DNA from: Enorma massiliensis phI
Lineage (GTDB): Bacteria; Actinomycetota; Coriobacteriia; Coriobacteriales; Coriobacteriaceae
Length of the DNA stretch: 64,000 nt
Assembly: GCF_000311845.1 (NCBI RefSeq)
Contig: NZ_HE978574.1
Coordinates: 502,063-566,062, forward strand
Reading direction: 5' to 3'
The notes below the pieces were generated by a model. That model saw only the letters and a program-made list of their open reading frames with translations. It did not search any database and had not been told where the DNA came from. The position numbers and the translations under genes are program-made. How positions within the stretch are numbered: position 1 is the first letter of the stretch; each line of letters opens with the position of its first letter. Positions 16,371 through 25,233 of this stretch are shown piece by piece.

Positions 16371-16941
16371 CATGGTAGACGTGAAGAAGCGCGTGCTTGG
16401 CAAAAGCGGTATCGAGGTGTCTCCACTGGGGCTCGGTTGCATGGGGCTCACTCATGCAAGCGGCGACGCGATGGATACGCCCGCTGCCGTCCAGAACCGC
16501 TACTCCATGCTCGCGCGCTGGCACGAGCCGCTCTTTCCCGTGCTCGAGGAGCTCAATGTGGCGCTCGTGGCGTTCAGCCCCATGGCGAACGGCTTTTTGA
16601 CCGGCGCGTATAGTCCGAAGACGAAGTTCGAGGGTGCGCAGGACTATCGTGACGGCATGCCTTAGTACACGCCTGAGGGCTATGAGAAGGATCGCGCGGT
16701 GCTGGGGCTCATCGGCGATCTTGCGCGCGAAAGGAACGCGACGATGGCTCAGATCTCGCTCGTGTGGATGCTCTGCAAGAAGACGTGCATCATCCCTATT
16801 CCGGGCAGCCGCAAGCCCGAGCGCCTGCGGGAAAACCTTGGAACCGCCCAGGTGACGCTTACGGCCGAGGAGGTCGCGCGCATCGATGCGGCGCTCGATG
16901 GCATGGACCTTGCCGTTTTCGGTGGCCACGCGCGGGCATAG
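16371..16941 (+). pseudogene. Aldo/keto reductase, internal deletion and stop codon
   Basis: It starts normally with AAGGAGG then MVDVKKRVLGKSGIEVSPLG, the N-terminus of an aldo/keto reductase. After DAMDTPAA the sequence jumps to VQNRYSMLARWHEPLFPVLE, losing about 120-130 residues that hold the catalytic Tyr and Lys. Further on, CCT TAG TAC places an in-frame stop (16662-16664) where family members often have Gln, so CAG to TAG is likely. The C-terminal NADP-binding part (IPIPGSRKPERLRENL) is intact. It lies just upstream of the cupin and CMD genes, a common family neighbourhood. Confidence 0.85.
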
Positions 16942-17008
16942 GGTCCGGAGCGTGTGCAGGCGCGGCATAGGGTTCGTCGGCCTCGTGCACGGCGCCTGCG
17001 ACATCATC

Positions 17009-17039
17009 TTGACTTGGAGCCGGCTTCAAGGGCTACGAT
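17009..17039 (+). promoter_or_regulatory. MerR-type promoter
   Basis: TTGACT (17009-17014) and TACGAT (17034-17039) are separated by 19 bases, the long spacing typical of MerR-controlled promoters. The spacer holds an 18-base dyad, CTTGGAGCCGGCTTCAAG (17013-17030), with 8 of 9 pairs. CTTGACTTGGAG-type sites are used by aldehyde- or electrophile-sensing MerR regulators. No intact merR gene is in the window. Confidence 0.7.
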
Positions 17040-17076
17040 GTCCTCGGCAACTAGCAGTTGAGTGAAAGGGGCTCCA

Positions 17077-17508
17077 ATGGATTTCGATCTTGAGCAGCAG
17101 GCACGTGAGAGTCTCGGGGCGTCGAGCGCATTCCCGCTGGGCGAGCCCAACACTGCGTTCGCGCAGTACTTCATCGGCAACAGTTTCCTCGCGCCGCTCG
17201 CCGGCGGTGTGGCCAATGTGACCTTCGAGCCCGGTTGCCGCAACAACTGGCACGTGCATCACGGCGAGCGCCAGGTGCTCGTCTGCACCGGCGGGCGCGG
17301 TTGGTACCAGGAATGGGGCCAGCCCGCGCAAGAGCTTCATGCGGGCGACGTCGTGGACATTCAGCCCGAGGTGAAACACTGGCACGGCGCCGCCAAGGAT
17401 TCTTGGTTCACGCACATTGCCATCGCCATGCCGGTCAAGGGGTGCGACGAGCAGTCTAATGAATGGCTCGAGCCCGTCGATGACGAGCAATACGGCAAGC
17501 TCGCCTAG
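17077..17508 (+). CDS. Cupin-domain protein
   Basis: A 143-residue single-domain cupin. The metal-binding motif WHVHHGERQVLVCTGGRGWYQ gives the histidine pair and glutamate, and KHWHGAAKDSWFTHIAI the second cupin motif, so it is probably a metal-dependent small enzyme or binding protein. Such cupins are often paired with carboxymuconolactone decarboxylase-like (CMD) and aldo/keto reductase genes, as here. AAAGGGG precedes the ATG at 17077; a GTG 15 bases earlier is a weaker start. The MerR-type promoter lies 37 bases upstream. Confidence 0.87.
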   Translation: MDFDLEQQARESLGASSAFPLGEPNTAFAQYFIGNSFLAPLAGGVANVTFEPGCRNNWHVHHGERQVLVCTGGRGWYQEWGQPAQELHAGDVVDIQPEVKHWHGAAKDSWFTHIAIAMPVKGCDEQSNEWLEPVDDEQYGKLA

Positions 17509-17530
17509 CACGAAGCGGATATACCGAACG

Positions 17531-17557
17531 GTCAAAATGGGACGGGTCCATTTTGAC
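17531..17557. repeat. Family 5 palindrome
   Basis: Arms GTCAAAATGG and CCATTTTGAC around GACGGGT, 27 bases. It lies between the cupin and CMD genes and has the A-tract, stem, T-tract layout of a small bidirectional terminator. Confidence 0.85.
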
Positions 17558-17612
17558 GCAAGAGAGTGCCTCCCATCTGACCGTTCGTTGAAGCAGGGAA
17601 TAGGAGACATAT

Positions 17613-18380
17613 ATGGCACAGTCAGATGCTGCCGCGGCCTACCTTGAGCGCATGAATCCCGGCGCCACGGGCTCGTTCGCGACCACCGATCCGGAGTTCG
17701 CCGAGCGATTCAATACGTTCGCCTTTGACGAGGTGGTCAACGAGGAGGCGGCTAAGCTGCCCGATCGCGTGCGCTTCCTCGCCATTCTCGCCGCGCTCAT
17801 GGGTTGCCAGGGCGTCGATGAGTTCCGAGTCATGGTGGCGGGTGCTCTCAACTTCGGCGTGACGCCCGTCGAGGTCAAGGAAGTCGTCTACCAGGGCACG
17901 GTGTACCTCGGCATCGGCCGCACCCTCCCGTTCATCCGCGCGGTGAATGAAGTGCTCGAGGAGCGCGGCATCGAGTTGCCCCTTGAGGGCCAGGCAACCA
18001 CCACGTTCGAGACGCGCCTCACCGCAGGAAACCAGGTGCAGGTCGATTACTTTGGCGAGGGTATGCGCGAGACCTGGCTCCATGGTCCCGCTGAGCGCGC
18101 TCATATCAACAAGTGGCTCGCCGACAACTGCTTCGGCGACTACTACACGCGCAACGGCCTGAGCGACCGCGACCGCGAGATGATCACCTTCTGCTTCATC
18201 GCGGCGCAGGGCGGCTGCGAGCCTCAGCTCACGAGCCATGCCATGGGTAATATGAACCTCGGCAACGACAAGGATTTCCTTTACCGCGTGGTCTCGCAAT
18301 GCGTTCCCTATATCGGCTATCCGCGCAGCCTGAACGCACTTGCTTGCGTGGACAAGGCAGCCGAGCAGCTCAGCGCATAG
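17613..18380 (+). CDS. Carboxymuconolactone decarboxylase family protein, two domains
   Basis: A 255-residue protein with two CMD/AhpD-like repeats (about residues 40-120 and 165-245). The family contains decarboxylases and peroxidase-like thiol enzymes. The first repeat has MGCQGVDEFRVMVAGALNFG, the second QGGCEPQLTSHAMGNMNLG. The CxxC pair of AhpD peroxidases is absent, so a peroxidase role is unlikely. Context (cupin, broken aldo/keto reductase, MerR-type promoter) suggests detoxification of a reactive carbonyl or electrophile. Start chosen at ATG 17613 after GGAGAC. A family 5 palindrome separates it from the cupin gene. Confidence 0.85.
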   Translation: MAQSDAAAAYLERMNPGATGSFATTDPEFAERFNTFAFDEVVNEEAAKLPDRVRFLAILAALMGCQGVDEFRVMVAGALNFGVTPVEVKEVVYQGTVYLGIGRTLPFIRAVNEVLEERGIELPLEGQATTTFETRLTAGNQVQVDYFGEGMRETWLHGPAERAHINKWLADNCFGDYYTRNGLSDRDREMITFCFIAAQGGCEPQLTSHAMGNMNLGNDKDFLYRVVSQCVPYIGYPRSLNALACVDKAAEQLSA

Positions 18381-18382
18381 CG

Positions 18383-18446
18383 ATGAATCGTAGACACCGG
18401 GTGTCTACGATTCATGACGCGTGAATACCGGGTGTCCACGATTCAC
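18383..18446. repeat. Family 2 palindromes, one full and one shortened
   Basis: 18383-18415 is a perfect palindrome with 16-base arms (ATGAATCGTAGACACC and complement) around one G. 18421-18446 is a shortened copy: GTGAAT joins directly to ACCGGGTGTCCACGATTCAC, as if seven bases of the left arm were deleted. It starts three bases after the CMD stop codon. Confidence 0.88.
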
Positions 18447-18902
18447 GGGCATTCTGGACGCGCCGCTTGTTTTTGGGCGAGATCCGGACACTGAAGGCGT
18501 TGCCGGGCGACTATCGTACGCTCGGGCGTTCTGAGCGTCCAGATCTTGCCCGAGAACGAGCGGTGCGTCCGTTTTCGCCCGAAAACCCCGGCGCGCCGGG
18601 GCGGTCGCGCACTGGGAGCCGCCGTATGCGAACGCCGTCGTGCCTCGCAAGCCGCCGCACGCCGGGGTCCGCCGCGGCCAAATGCCCCCGCTGCGGATGC
18701 TTAACATACCGCCGCCATTTGTTAGCAATTTGTAAACTCGTCGTTTACGCTGGGTAATGCTTCATAAGACTCATGTAATAACTGGCCGACGAGCACTTCT
18801 GCCAAGAATCGAACGCGTATGGTGCATTGCAGACGAGCGCAGGCGTCTGTCGATTTTGCCTGCGACCATCGTGCGTATTAGATTCTGGAAGGAGAATCGT
18901 TC
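18447..18902. other. pst upstream region with hairpin arms
   Basis: No convincing gene. GGGCGAGATCCGGACAC (18475-18491) and GCGTCCAGATCTTGCCC (18535-18551) pair over 14 of 17 positions, and GTTTTCGGGCG-like bases nearby extend the symmetry. The 15-base unit GGCGTTGCCGGGCGA (18496-18510) recurs at 63979-63993. From 18700 the DNA becomes AT-richer (TTAACATA, TTTGTTAGCAATTTGTAAAC), a plausible phosphate-responsive promoter zone, though I cannot identify a firm Pho box. Confidence 0.4.
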
Positions 18903-19865
18903 ATGTTCGATTATTCGTGCTCTCGTCGTCAGTTCCTCGGTTTCGCCGGTGGCATCGCCGCCGTCGCGGGCCTCGGCCTTGCCGGCTGCAGCGGCCAGAC
19001 CACTACTGCCGGTTCCACCGGTAGCGCCGCCGCGGGCGCCAGCCTCTCCGGCACCATCAACTGCGGTGGCGCCACGTCGTTCCAGCCGCTCGTTGAGGCC
19101 GTGGCTGGCGATTTCCAGGATGCCAACCCCGATGTGGTCATCGCCATCTCCGGCGGCGGCTCGGGCGACGGCATCTCCGGCATCGTGGACGGCTCCCTCC
19201 AGATCGGCCGTTCCGACGTGTTCGCTGAGGAGAAGGTCGATGACGAGTCCCAGCTCGAGAACCTCGTCGACAACCAGGTCTGCATCGTGGGCATGGGCCC
19301 GATCGTGAACGCCAACGTCGACATCGACGACATCACCACCGAGCAGCTCGCTGGCATCTTCACCGGCCAGATTACCGACTGGTCCGAGGTGGGTGGCACT
19401 GCCGGCACCATCAACGTCATCAACCGCGAGGCCGGCTCCGGCACCCGTGCCACCTTCGAGGCCGCCGTGCTCCAGGGCGCCGAGGTCCCCGCGGACTTCA
19501 CCCCGGTTGCCGAGGTTGACTCTTCGGGTACCGTCGTTGAGCAGGTTGCTGCCACCGAGGGCTCCATCTCCTACGTTGCCTTCAACTACTACGAGACCAA
19601 CGAGGGCATCAAGGCGCTCAGCGTCGACGGCGTGGAGCCCACGCAGGAGAACGTCGAGAGCGGTGACTTCAACATCTGGGCCTACGAGCACATGTACACC
19701 CGTTCCGACGAGGACGAGGCCACGGCTGCCGTCACCCAGGCGTTCATCGACTACATCATGTCCGAGGACGTCCAGAGCACGACCGTCATCGAGCAGGGCT
19801 TCATCCCGGTGAGCAACATGAAGGTCAAGAAGGACGTCGACGGCAACGTCACTCCTGTCGAGTAG
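18903..19865 (+). CDS. pstS: Phosphate-binding lipoprotein PstS
   Basis: A 320-residue substrate-binding protein for high-affinity phosphate uptake. The N-terminus has both a twin-arginine-like motif (SRRQFLGF, Arg8-Arg9) and a lipobox (LAGC, Cys29), so it is probably exported folded and anchored by lipid outside the membrane. Phosphate-family marks include GATSFQPLVEA, the SGGGSGDGISG phosphate loop and NREAGSGTR. GGAAGGAG precedes the ATG. The hairpin after its stop codon may keep PstS more abundant than the rest of the transporter. Confidence 0.95.
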   Translation: MFDYSCSRRQFLGFAGGIAAVAGLGLAGCSGQTTTAGSTGSAAAGASLSGTINCGGATSFQPLVEAVAGDFQDANPDVVIAISGGGSGDGISGIVDGSLQIGRSDVFAEEKVDDESQLENLVDNQVCIVGMGPIVNANVDIDDITTEQLAGIFTGQITDWSEVGGTAGTINVINREAGSGTRATFEAAVLQGAEVPADFTPVAEVDSSGTVVEQVAATEGSISYVAFNYYETNEGIKALSVDGVEPTQENVESGDFNIWAYEHMYTRSDEDEATAAVTQAFIDYIMSEDVQSTTVIEQGFIPVSNMKVKKDVDGNVTPVE

Positions 19866-19897
19866 CGCGCCCGCAAAAGCGGTGCAGTGGTAGTACG

Positions 19898-19937
19898 ACG
19901 GGGTACCTCTCGTTCGCGCGGGGTGCCCCGTTTTCTT
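19898..19937 (+). terminator. Hairpin with T-rich tail between pstS and pstC
   Basis: ACGGGGTACC and GGTGCCCCGT pair around a 14-base loop, followed by TTTCTTT. It is probably a partial terminator or RNA-stabilising structure that raises the PstS to channel ratio. Confidence 0.65.
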
Positions 19938-19965
19938 TGGATTAGTCTGTGGAGAAAGGCGTCAC

Positions 19966-20865
19966 ATGGCTAAGGTTATGCCAAAACGCCGTCTGGAGAA
20001 CATCGGGCTCACCATCACGGGTGCGTGCGTGGCCCTTGTGGCCCTCGTGGTGATCACCTTGATCTTCATGGTCGCCCAGCAGGGTCTGACCACGTTTTTC
20101 GTAGACGGCTTCGATCCCATCGCGTTCCTCACGGGAACGCACTGGATTCCCGAGCAGGATATGTACGGAGCGCTCCCCATGATCGTGGGTTCGTTCTCGG
20201 TCACCCTGCTCTCTACGATCATCGCTCTGCCCATCGCGCTTGGTTCGGCCATGTTCGTGGTGGAGATTGCGCCCGGTTTCGGCCGTCGCGTGTTCCAGCC
20301 GCTCGTCGAGCTGCTCGTGGGCATTCCTTCGGTCGTCTACGGCGTGCTCGGCCTTTATGTGGTGAACAGCGCCATGCGCATGATCTTCGGTGCTTCCGCG
20401 GGCACCGGCGCGGGCATCCTTTCCGGTGCCATCGTGCTGGCGGTCATGATCTTGCCCACGGTGACGACGCTCTCCATCGATGCGCTCGCTGCCGTGCCCA
20501 ACGAGTACCGTGAGGGTTCCTACGCGCTTGGTTGCACCCGCTGGCAGACCATCTGGCACGTGGTGCTCAAGAGCGCTATGCCCTCGCTCATGACGGCGGT
20601 CATCTTGGGCATGACCCGCGCGTTCGGCGAGACCCTCGCCGTTCAGATGGTCATCGGCGGCGTTGAGCGCAACATGCCCACGGGGCTCCTCTCGCCGGCC
20701 TCGACCCTCACGGCCACCCTCACCTCCGGTCTTAACAACGCGGTGAGCGGCACCGAGTTCTACCATGCGCTGTGGTCGCTCGGCCTCATCCTGCTCGCCA
20801 TGTCGCTCGTGTTCATCCTCATCATTCACCTCATCGGTCATAAGGGGGCGAAGCAGAATGGCTAA
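19966..20865 (+). CDS. pstC: Phosphate ABC transporter permease PstC
   Basis: A 299-residue inner-membrane channel subunit with about six membrane helices. The cytoplasmic EAA-type loop that docks the ATPase is EYREGSYALGCTRWQTIW. It forms the phosphate channel with PstA, whose gene overlaps its end by eight bases. GGAGAAAGG before the ATG serves as ribosome binding site. Confidence 0.94.
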   Translation: MAKVMPKRRLENIGLTITGACVALVALVVITLIFMVAQQGLTTFFVDGFDPIAFLTGTHWIPEQDMYGALPMIVGSFSVTLLSTIIALPIALGSAMFVVEIAPGFGRRVFQPLVELLVGIPSVVYGVLGLYVVNSAMRMIFGASAGTGAGILSGAIVLAVMILPTVTTLSIDALAAVPNEYREGSYALGCTRWQTIWHVVLKSAMPSLMTAVILGMTRAFGETLAVQMVIGGVERNMPTGLLSPASTLTATLTSGLNNAVSGTEFYHALWSLGLILLAMSLVFILIIHLIGHKGAKQNG

Positions 20866-21805
20866 CCAGGCAAACGCTCCGGCTGCAACTCCCGCGCAGC
20901 AGCGCGACCTTTCCGCTCATGTGGCTCGCATCGGCAAGCAGGATAAGATCGCAACCGGCATCCTGACGGCGATCGTTGGATTCGTCCTACTGCTCCTTGC
21001 CGCCATCATCGTCTACATCCTTGCGCGAGGCGGCGGCATCGCGCTCACGCCCGGGTTCCTCACCAACCCCTCCACCGACGAGGCGGTGTCGGGCATTCTG
21101 TACCAGCTGTTCGATTCGTTCTACATGCTGCTCATCACCCTGCTCATCTCGGTGCCCATCTCGCTTGGCGGCGCTATCTTCCTAGTGGAGTACGCGCCCG
21201 ATAACTGGATCACCTCAGCGGCATCCACGGCCATCGAGACGCTTTCCAGCCTGCCCTCCATCGTCGTGGGCATGTTCGGCTCGCTTTTCTTCGTTGTGGT
21301 GATGGGCTGGGGCATCTCGATCATCTCGGGTGCTGTGGCGCTCACGATGTTCAACATCCCCATCCTGGTTCGCACCATCCAGCAGGCGCTCGAAGACGTG
21401 CCGCGCAGCCAGCGCGACGCCGCGCTCGCCATGGGGCTCACCCGCTGGGAGACCACCGTGAACGTGCTGCTCCCCGCTGCCATGCCCGCGATCGTGACCG
21501 GCATCGTCATCTCTGCGGGCCGCGTGTTCGGCGAAGCCGCCGCGCTCATCTTCACCTCGGGCTCCGCGCCCTCGCGCCTCAACTTCGCGAGCACGAACTT
21601 CATGAGCCCGACCAACCCGTTCAACATCTTCCGTCCCGCCTGCACGCTCGCCGTCTATATCTGGCGCCTCACCTCCGAGCCCACGCCGGGTTCGACCGAG
21701 ATCGTGTGGGGCACGGCCACCGTGCTGCTCGTGTGCGTGCTGCTCTTCAACGTGCTCGCGCGCGTGCTGGGCAAGTTCCTCGCGAGGAGGCTGACCGCCG
21801 AATGA
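20858..21805 (+). CDS. pstA: Phosphate ABC transporter permease PstA
   Basis: A 315-residue channel subunit. A hydrophilic N-terminus of about 30 residues precedes six membrane helices; the ATPase-docking loop is QRDAALAMGLTRWETTVN. The start at 20858 is supported by AAGGGGG and by overlap with pstC. Its TGA stop overlaps the ATG of pstB1 (ATGA), so translation of the two is coupled. Confidence 0.94.
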   Translation: MANQANAPAATPAQQRDLSAHVARIGKQDKIATGILTAIVGFVLLLLAAIIVYILARGGGIALTPGFLTNPSTDEAVSGILYQLFDSFYMLLITLLISVPISLGGAIFLVEYAPDNWITSAASTAIETLSSLPSIVVGMFGSLFFVVVMGWGISIISGAVALTMFNIPILVRTIQQALEDVPRSQRDAALAMGLTRWETTVNVLLPAAMPAIVTGIVISAGRVFGEAAALIFTSGSAPSRLNFASTNFMSPTNPFNIFRPACTLAVYIWRLTSEPTPGSTEIVWGTATVLLVCVLLFNVLARVLGKFLARRLTAE

Positions 21806-22584
21806 GTGACACCAACGCGCAGGCCGCGCTTCTCTCTACCAAGGATGTGACCGTTACCTACGACCTCACGCACGAGGCGCTCCACAAGACGAGCCTCGAG
21901 TTCCGCGCGGGCGAGGTCACGGCCCTCATCGGCCCCTCCGGCTGCGGCAAGTCCACCTTCCTGCGCTGCCTGAACCTCATGAACCGTGAGATTTCGCGCT
22001 GCAAGGTCGGCGGAGAGATCTTCTACCACGACCGCAACATCAACACCAAGACCGAGAACCTCTTTGAGCTGCGCAAGTCCATCGGCATGGTGTTCCAGCA
22101 GCCCACGCCGTTCCGCAAGTCCATTCGCGAGAACATCCTGTTCGCTCCCAAGAAGCACGGCCGCTTGCACGGCAAGGACGAGGAGGACGAGCTCGTGGAG
22201 ACGTCGCTTCGCCAGGCGGCGCTCTGGGACGAGGTCAAGGACAAGCTGAAGCAGTCTGCCCACGCCCTTTCCGGTGGCCAGCAGCAGCGCCTGTGCATCG
22301 CCCGCACGCTTGCCATGAAGCCGGACGTGGTGCTCTATGACGAGCCGTGCTCGGCGCTCGACCCCATCTCGACCTACACGATCGAGGAGACCATTCGCTC
22401 GCTCTGCGACACGGGGCTCTGCCAAATCATCGTGACCCACAACATGGAGCAGGCGGGCCGCGTGAGCGACCGCACCGCCTTCTTCTACGTGGGCGATATG
22501 GTGGAAACGGGCACCACCCAGCAGATTTTCTCGGCACCCAAAGACCAGCGTCTTGCCGATTACCTGACGGGTAGGTTCGGCTGA
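21802..22584 (+). CDS. pstB: Phosphate ABC transporter ATPase PstB, first copy
   Basis: A 260-residue ATPase with Walker [10 protein letters not shown] (44-52), signature LSGGQQQRL and Walker [14 protein letters not shown]. The usual [10 protein letters not shown] has become [10 protein letters not shown], while the catalytic Glu is kept. It is more divergent than the second copy directly downstream. The two may act as a heterodimer or as alternative ATPases. Start and stop overlap both neighbours (ATGA and TGATG). Confidence 0.92.
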   Translation: MSDTNAQAALLSTKDVTVTYDLTHEALHKTSLEFRAGEVTALIGPSGCGKSTFLRCLNLMNREISRCKVGGEIFYHDRNINTKTENLFELRKSIGMVFQQPTPFRKSIRENILFAPKKHGRLHGKDEEDELVETSLRQAALWDEVKDKLKQSAHALSGGQQQRLCIARTLAMKPDVVLYDEPCSALDPISTYTIEETIRSLCDTGLCQIIVTHNMEQAGRVSDRTAFFYVGDMVETGTTQQIFSAPKDQRLADYLTGRFG

Positions 22585-23390
22585 TGGAGAAGACTATGGA
22601 TAGAGAGTTCAACGAGGATATCCACCGCAGCGTGGAGGGCGTGGAGAGCATGCTCTCCATCCGCGACTTCAACCTGTGGTACGGCGATTTCCAGGCGTTG
22701 AAGAGCATCACGCTCGAGATTCCCAAGAACCGCGCGACCGCCTTTATCGGACCTTCGGGGTGCGGAAAGTCCACGCTGCTGCGCACGTTCAATCGCATGT
22801 GCGACTTCGTGGAGACAGTCAAGACCGAGGGAACGATCGAGTTCGACGGGCAGGACATCTTCAAGATGGACGCCAACGCGCTCCGCGTGTACGTGGGCAT
22901 GGTGTTCCAGCACCCCAACCCGTTCCCCATGAGCATTCGCGAAAACGTGCTCTACGGTGTGAAGCGCATGGGCCGCATGAGTCGTTCGGAGGAGGACGAG
23001 ATCTTGGAGCGCTGCCTCACGCGCGCGGCGCTCTGGGACGAGGTCAAGGATAAGCTTGGCCAGAGCGGCCTTGGGCTTTCCGGCGGCCAGCAGCAGCGCC
23101 TGTGCATCGCCCGCGCGCTTGCCACCGACCCTTCGGTGCTCCTCATGGACGAGCCCACATCGGCGCTCGACCCCATCTCGACCTCGATGGTCGAGGAGCT
23201 CATGATGCAGCTCTCCGAGGACCATACCGTCGTGGTCGTGACGCACAACATGCAGCAGGCGGCGCGCGTTGCCGATAAAACCTGCTTCTTCTACCTGGGA
23301 GAACTCGTTGAGGCAGCGCCCACCAAGGAGCTCTTCTCCAACCCCAAGGAGAAGCTCACCAACGACTATCTGACGGGAAGGTTCAGCTAA
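22584..23390 (+). CDS. pstB: Phosphate ABC transporter ATPase PstB, second copy
   Basis: A 268-residue ATPase, canonical for PstB: Walker [10 protein letters not shown] (56-64), [17 protein letters not shown], signature LSGGQQQRL, Walker [13 protein letters not shown] and the switch [13 protein letters not shown] 20-residue N-terminal extension precedes the ATPase domain. The ATG overlaps the pstB1 stop (TGATG) and its own TAA overlaps phoU (TAATG). Confidence 0.94.
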   Translation: MEKTMDREFNEDIHRSVEGVESMLSIRDFNLWYGDFQALKSITLEIPKNRATAFIGPSGCGKSTLLRTFNRMCDFVETVKTEGTIEFDGQDIFKMDANALRVYVGMVFQHPNPFPMSIRENVLYGVKRMGRMSRSEEDEILERCLTRAALWDEVKDKLGQSGLGLSGGQQQRLCIARALATDPSVLLMDEPTSALDPISTSMVEELMMQLSEDHTVVVVTHNMQQAARVADKTCFFYLGELVEAAPTKELFSNPKEKLTNDYLTGRFS

Positions 23391-24049
23391 TGATTACTCG
23401 TTCCGAATTTCGGCATCAGCTTGAAGAGATCGACGAGACGCTCGGTCGCTTCAGCGAGAAGACGGCAAAGGATATTCGCGCGCTCTCCTTGGCGCTTGCC
23501 GGTGACGCCGACACGATTGACGAGGTGCTTGGCGGTGCCAAGTCCGAGCGTCGTCTGCGCACCGCCATCGAGGATGGCTGCCTGGACATCATGCTGCTCC
23601 AGCAGCCGATCGCCGGTGACCTGCGCTTTGTGAGCGGCTCGTTCCGCCTGGTCTCGGATCTCACTCACATTGACGAGATGAGCCGCGACGTGGCGTATCT
23701 GGCCAAGAGCCTGCCTGCCGAGGTTTCCGCCAAGCTCAAGGAGCACTTGGATTACGCGGCCGATCGCGTGGCGACGATGGTCGAGGAGGCCGTTGAGGCG
23801 TTCCGTACCACCGACGTGGATAAGGCCCGCGGCGTCTTTGCCATGGACGACGACATCGACGATGTGTACCTGGCTGCCGAGGGCGTGGTCATCGACCTCA
23901 TCAAGGCGAGCGAGACCCGCGCCAAGTACCTGCCAGAGCTGCTCATGGTGGCTAAGTACTTCGAGCGCATGGGCGACGATGCCGTGCGCATCGCCGACTG
24001 GGCCGTCTTCCGCGCCACGGGCGCCCGTGAGATGACCAAGGGCGAATAG
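23390..24049 (+). CDS. phoU: Phosphate-transport regulator PhoU
   Basis: A 219-residue cytoplasmic helical protein with two PhoU repeats; the metal-binding motifs are represented by DEMSRDVAYLAKS in the first half and YFERMGDDAVRIADW in the second. PhoU restrains the PstSCAB transporter and the Pho two-component system when phosphate is plentiful. It is the last gene of the operon; no PhoP/PhoR pair is in the window. Confidence 0.94.
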   Translation: MITRSEFRHQLEEIDETLGRFSEKTAKDIRALSLALAGDADTIDEVLGGAKSERRLRTAIEDGCLDIMLLQQPIAGDLRFVSGSFRLVSDLTHIDEMSRDVAYLAKSLPAEVSAKLKEHLDYAADRVATMVEEAVEAFRTTDVDKARGVFAMDDDIDDVYLAAEGVVIDLIKASETRAKYLPELLMVAKYFERMGDDAVRIADWAVFRATGAREMTKGE

Positions 24050-24057
24050 CTGCGGAG

Positions 24058-24122
24058 TGGTTCACAGACACCGGGTGTCTACGAACCAAGTGGGTTACAG
24101 AAAGCGGGTTTCTACGAGCCAC
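24058..24122. repeat. Family 2 palindromes, two copies
   Basis: 24058-24088 has TGGTTC and GAACCA arms with AGACACCGGGTGTCT at the centre. 24090-24122 is a decayed copy with AGAAAGCGGGTTTCT at its centre. They lie just after phoU. Confidence 0.82.
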
Positions 24123-24140
24123 GCATTTGCCTCCCCTTCG

Positions 24141-24182
24141 CGGGCCGGTAGCCGTTTGCGGTTGCCGGCCCGTTTGCTTTTG
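24141..24182 (+). terminator. Rho-independent terminator after phoU
   Basis: CGGGCCGG and CCGGCCCG pair around a loop that can itself pair (GCCG/CGG), followed by TTTGCTTTTG. It closes the pst operon before the convergent kinase gene. Confidence 0.75.
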
Positions 24183-24244
24183 CGAAATGGGCTCGGCGAG
24201 ATGGCGGGAGTGGCTTCAGCCGGCTTCTGCTATGCCGGGGGTGT

Positions 24245-25171
24245 CTACAGGCTCAGGCCAAGGCGCTTCTGAAGGATGAGGCACGCGCCGAGCTCTGGTT
24301 CGTGGAGCGGAGCGATGAGGCGGCAGCAGCGGGGGAGGGCAGCGCCCAGAGGCCCGAGGATGGCCTCGCCCGCCTTGAACGTGCCGCCGACATAGGTGAC
24401 GGGGATGCTGCCCGCCGCCTGATTATCCGGCTCATCGAAGAGACCGCGCACGATGGCCGCGACCATCTCGGCCTCTTCCGCCGCTGCGCGCTCAAGGATG
24501 CGCTGCGCGCTTGCGTCGCCCGCCGCTGCGGCTTTGCTCACCAGGGGCGCAAGGGCCGAGATGCGCGAGCGGTTCGCCATGTGTTCCTGCGCGAAGGCGA
24601 TGATATCGAAATCGTCGGCAAGCTCGAGCTCCTGTCGCACGAGGCTACGCATAGGCCCCGCCGGGTCGCGTCCGTCGCACTGGCGGGTGAACGCGCGCAG
24701 CAGCTCCTTGCCCAGCCAACCGCCGCTGCCTTCGTCTCCGAGCTCGTAGTCCCAGCCGCCGCAGCGCAGCGAGCGCTCGCCGTGTACGCCGTAGGCGATG
24801 GAGCCCGTGCCGGCGATGATCACGATGCCGTCGGCAAGGTTTAGCCCCGCTGCCCAAGCGCTTTCCACGTCGTTGACGAGCGCATAGGGGTGCGCACCGG
24901 CAACCTTGGCCACGATCTGTTCGATGCGCGCCGTCGACGTGGTTCCCTCTCCATACCCACACATACCGATGCCGATGCCGTACTGCTCGCCTAAAAGCCC
25001 GGCAGCCTCGGCACGGGCAATACCCTCAGCGAGGACAGCTTCCATGCCATCGAAGCCAGCCTGTGCGTAGTGGCTCGTTGGCAACTCGAAGCGGTCGAGT
25101 TGCGTTAGCGTCTCGTCATATGTGGCGAACGCCGTCTTGGTTCCGCCTGCGTCAATTCCGAGCCAGCGCAT
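24245..25171 (-). CDS. BadF/BadG-type ATPase, probable N-acetylglucosamine kinase
   Basis: A 308-residue sugar-kinase-fold protein of the BadF/BadG/BcrA/BcrD ATPase family. The phosphate loop GIDAGGTKTAFA, the second ATP motif IIAGTGSIAYG and WDYELGDEGSGGWLGKELL match N-acetylglucosamine kinases of this group, which make GlcNAc-6-phosphate. The Cys-rich activator signature of the dehydratase activators is absent. GGAGGAA precedes the ATG. No amino-sugar transport gene is adjacent. Confidence 0.82.
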   Translation of the reverse strand: MRWLGIDAGGTKTAFATYDETLTQLDRFELPTSHYAQAGFDGMEAVLAEGIARAEAAGLLGEQYGIGIGMCGYGEGTTSTARIEQIVAKVAGAHPYALVNDVESAWAAGLNLADGIVIIAGTGSIAYGVHGERSLRCGGWDYELGDEGSGGWLGKELLRAFTRQCDGRDPAGPMRSLVRQELELADDFDIIAFAQEHMANRSRISALAPLVSKAAAAGDASAQRILERAAAEEAEMVAAIVRGLFDEPDNQAAGSIPVTYVGGTFKAGEAILGPLGAALPRCCRLIAPLHEPELGACLILQKRLGLSL

Positions 25172-25204
25172 GGCATTCCTCCGGTCTTCGTGTTCTCACG
25201 CATA

Positions 25205-25233
25205 TGATAAAACGAACCAGGTTTGTTTTATCA
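25205..25233. repeat. Family 3 palindrome
   Basis: A 29-base palindrome with TGATAAAACGAACC on the left and GGTTTGTTTTATCA on the right, one mismatch, centre A. It lies in front of the kinase gene's start on the minus strand, unlike the other copies, which abut stop codons. Confidence 0.85.

Noticed and set aside
18467-18757. A 96-codon frame upstream of pstS
   Set aside because: No ribosome binding site, low-complexity Arg/Pro-rich translation, and it runs through hairpin arms.
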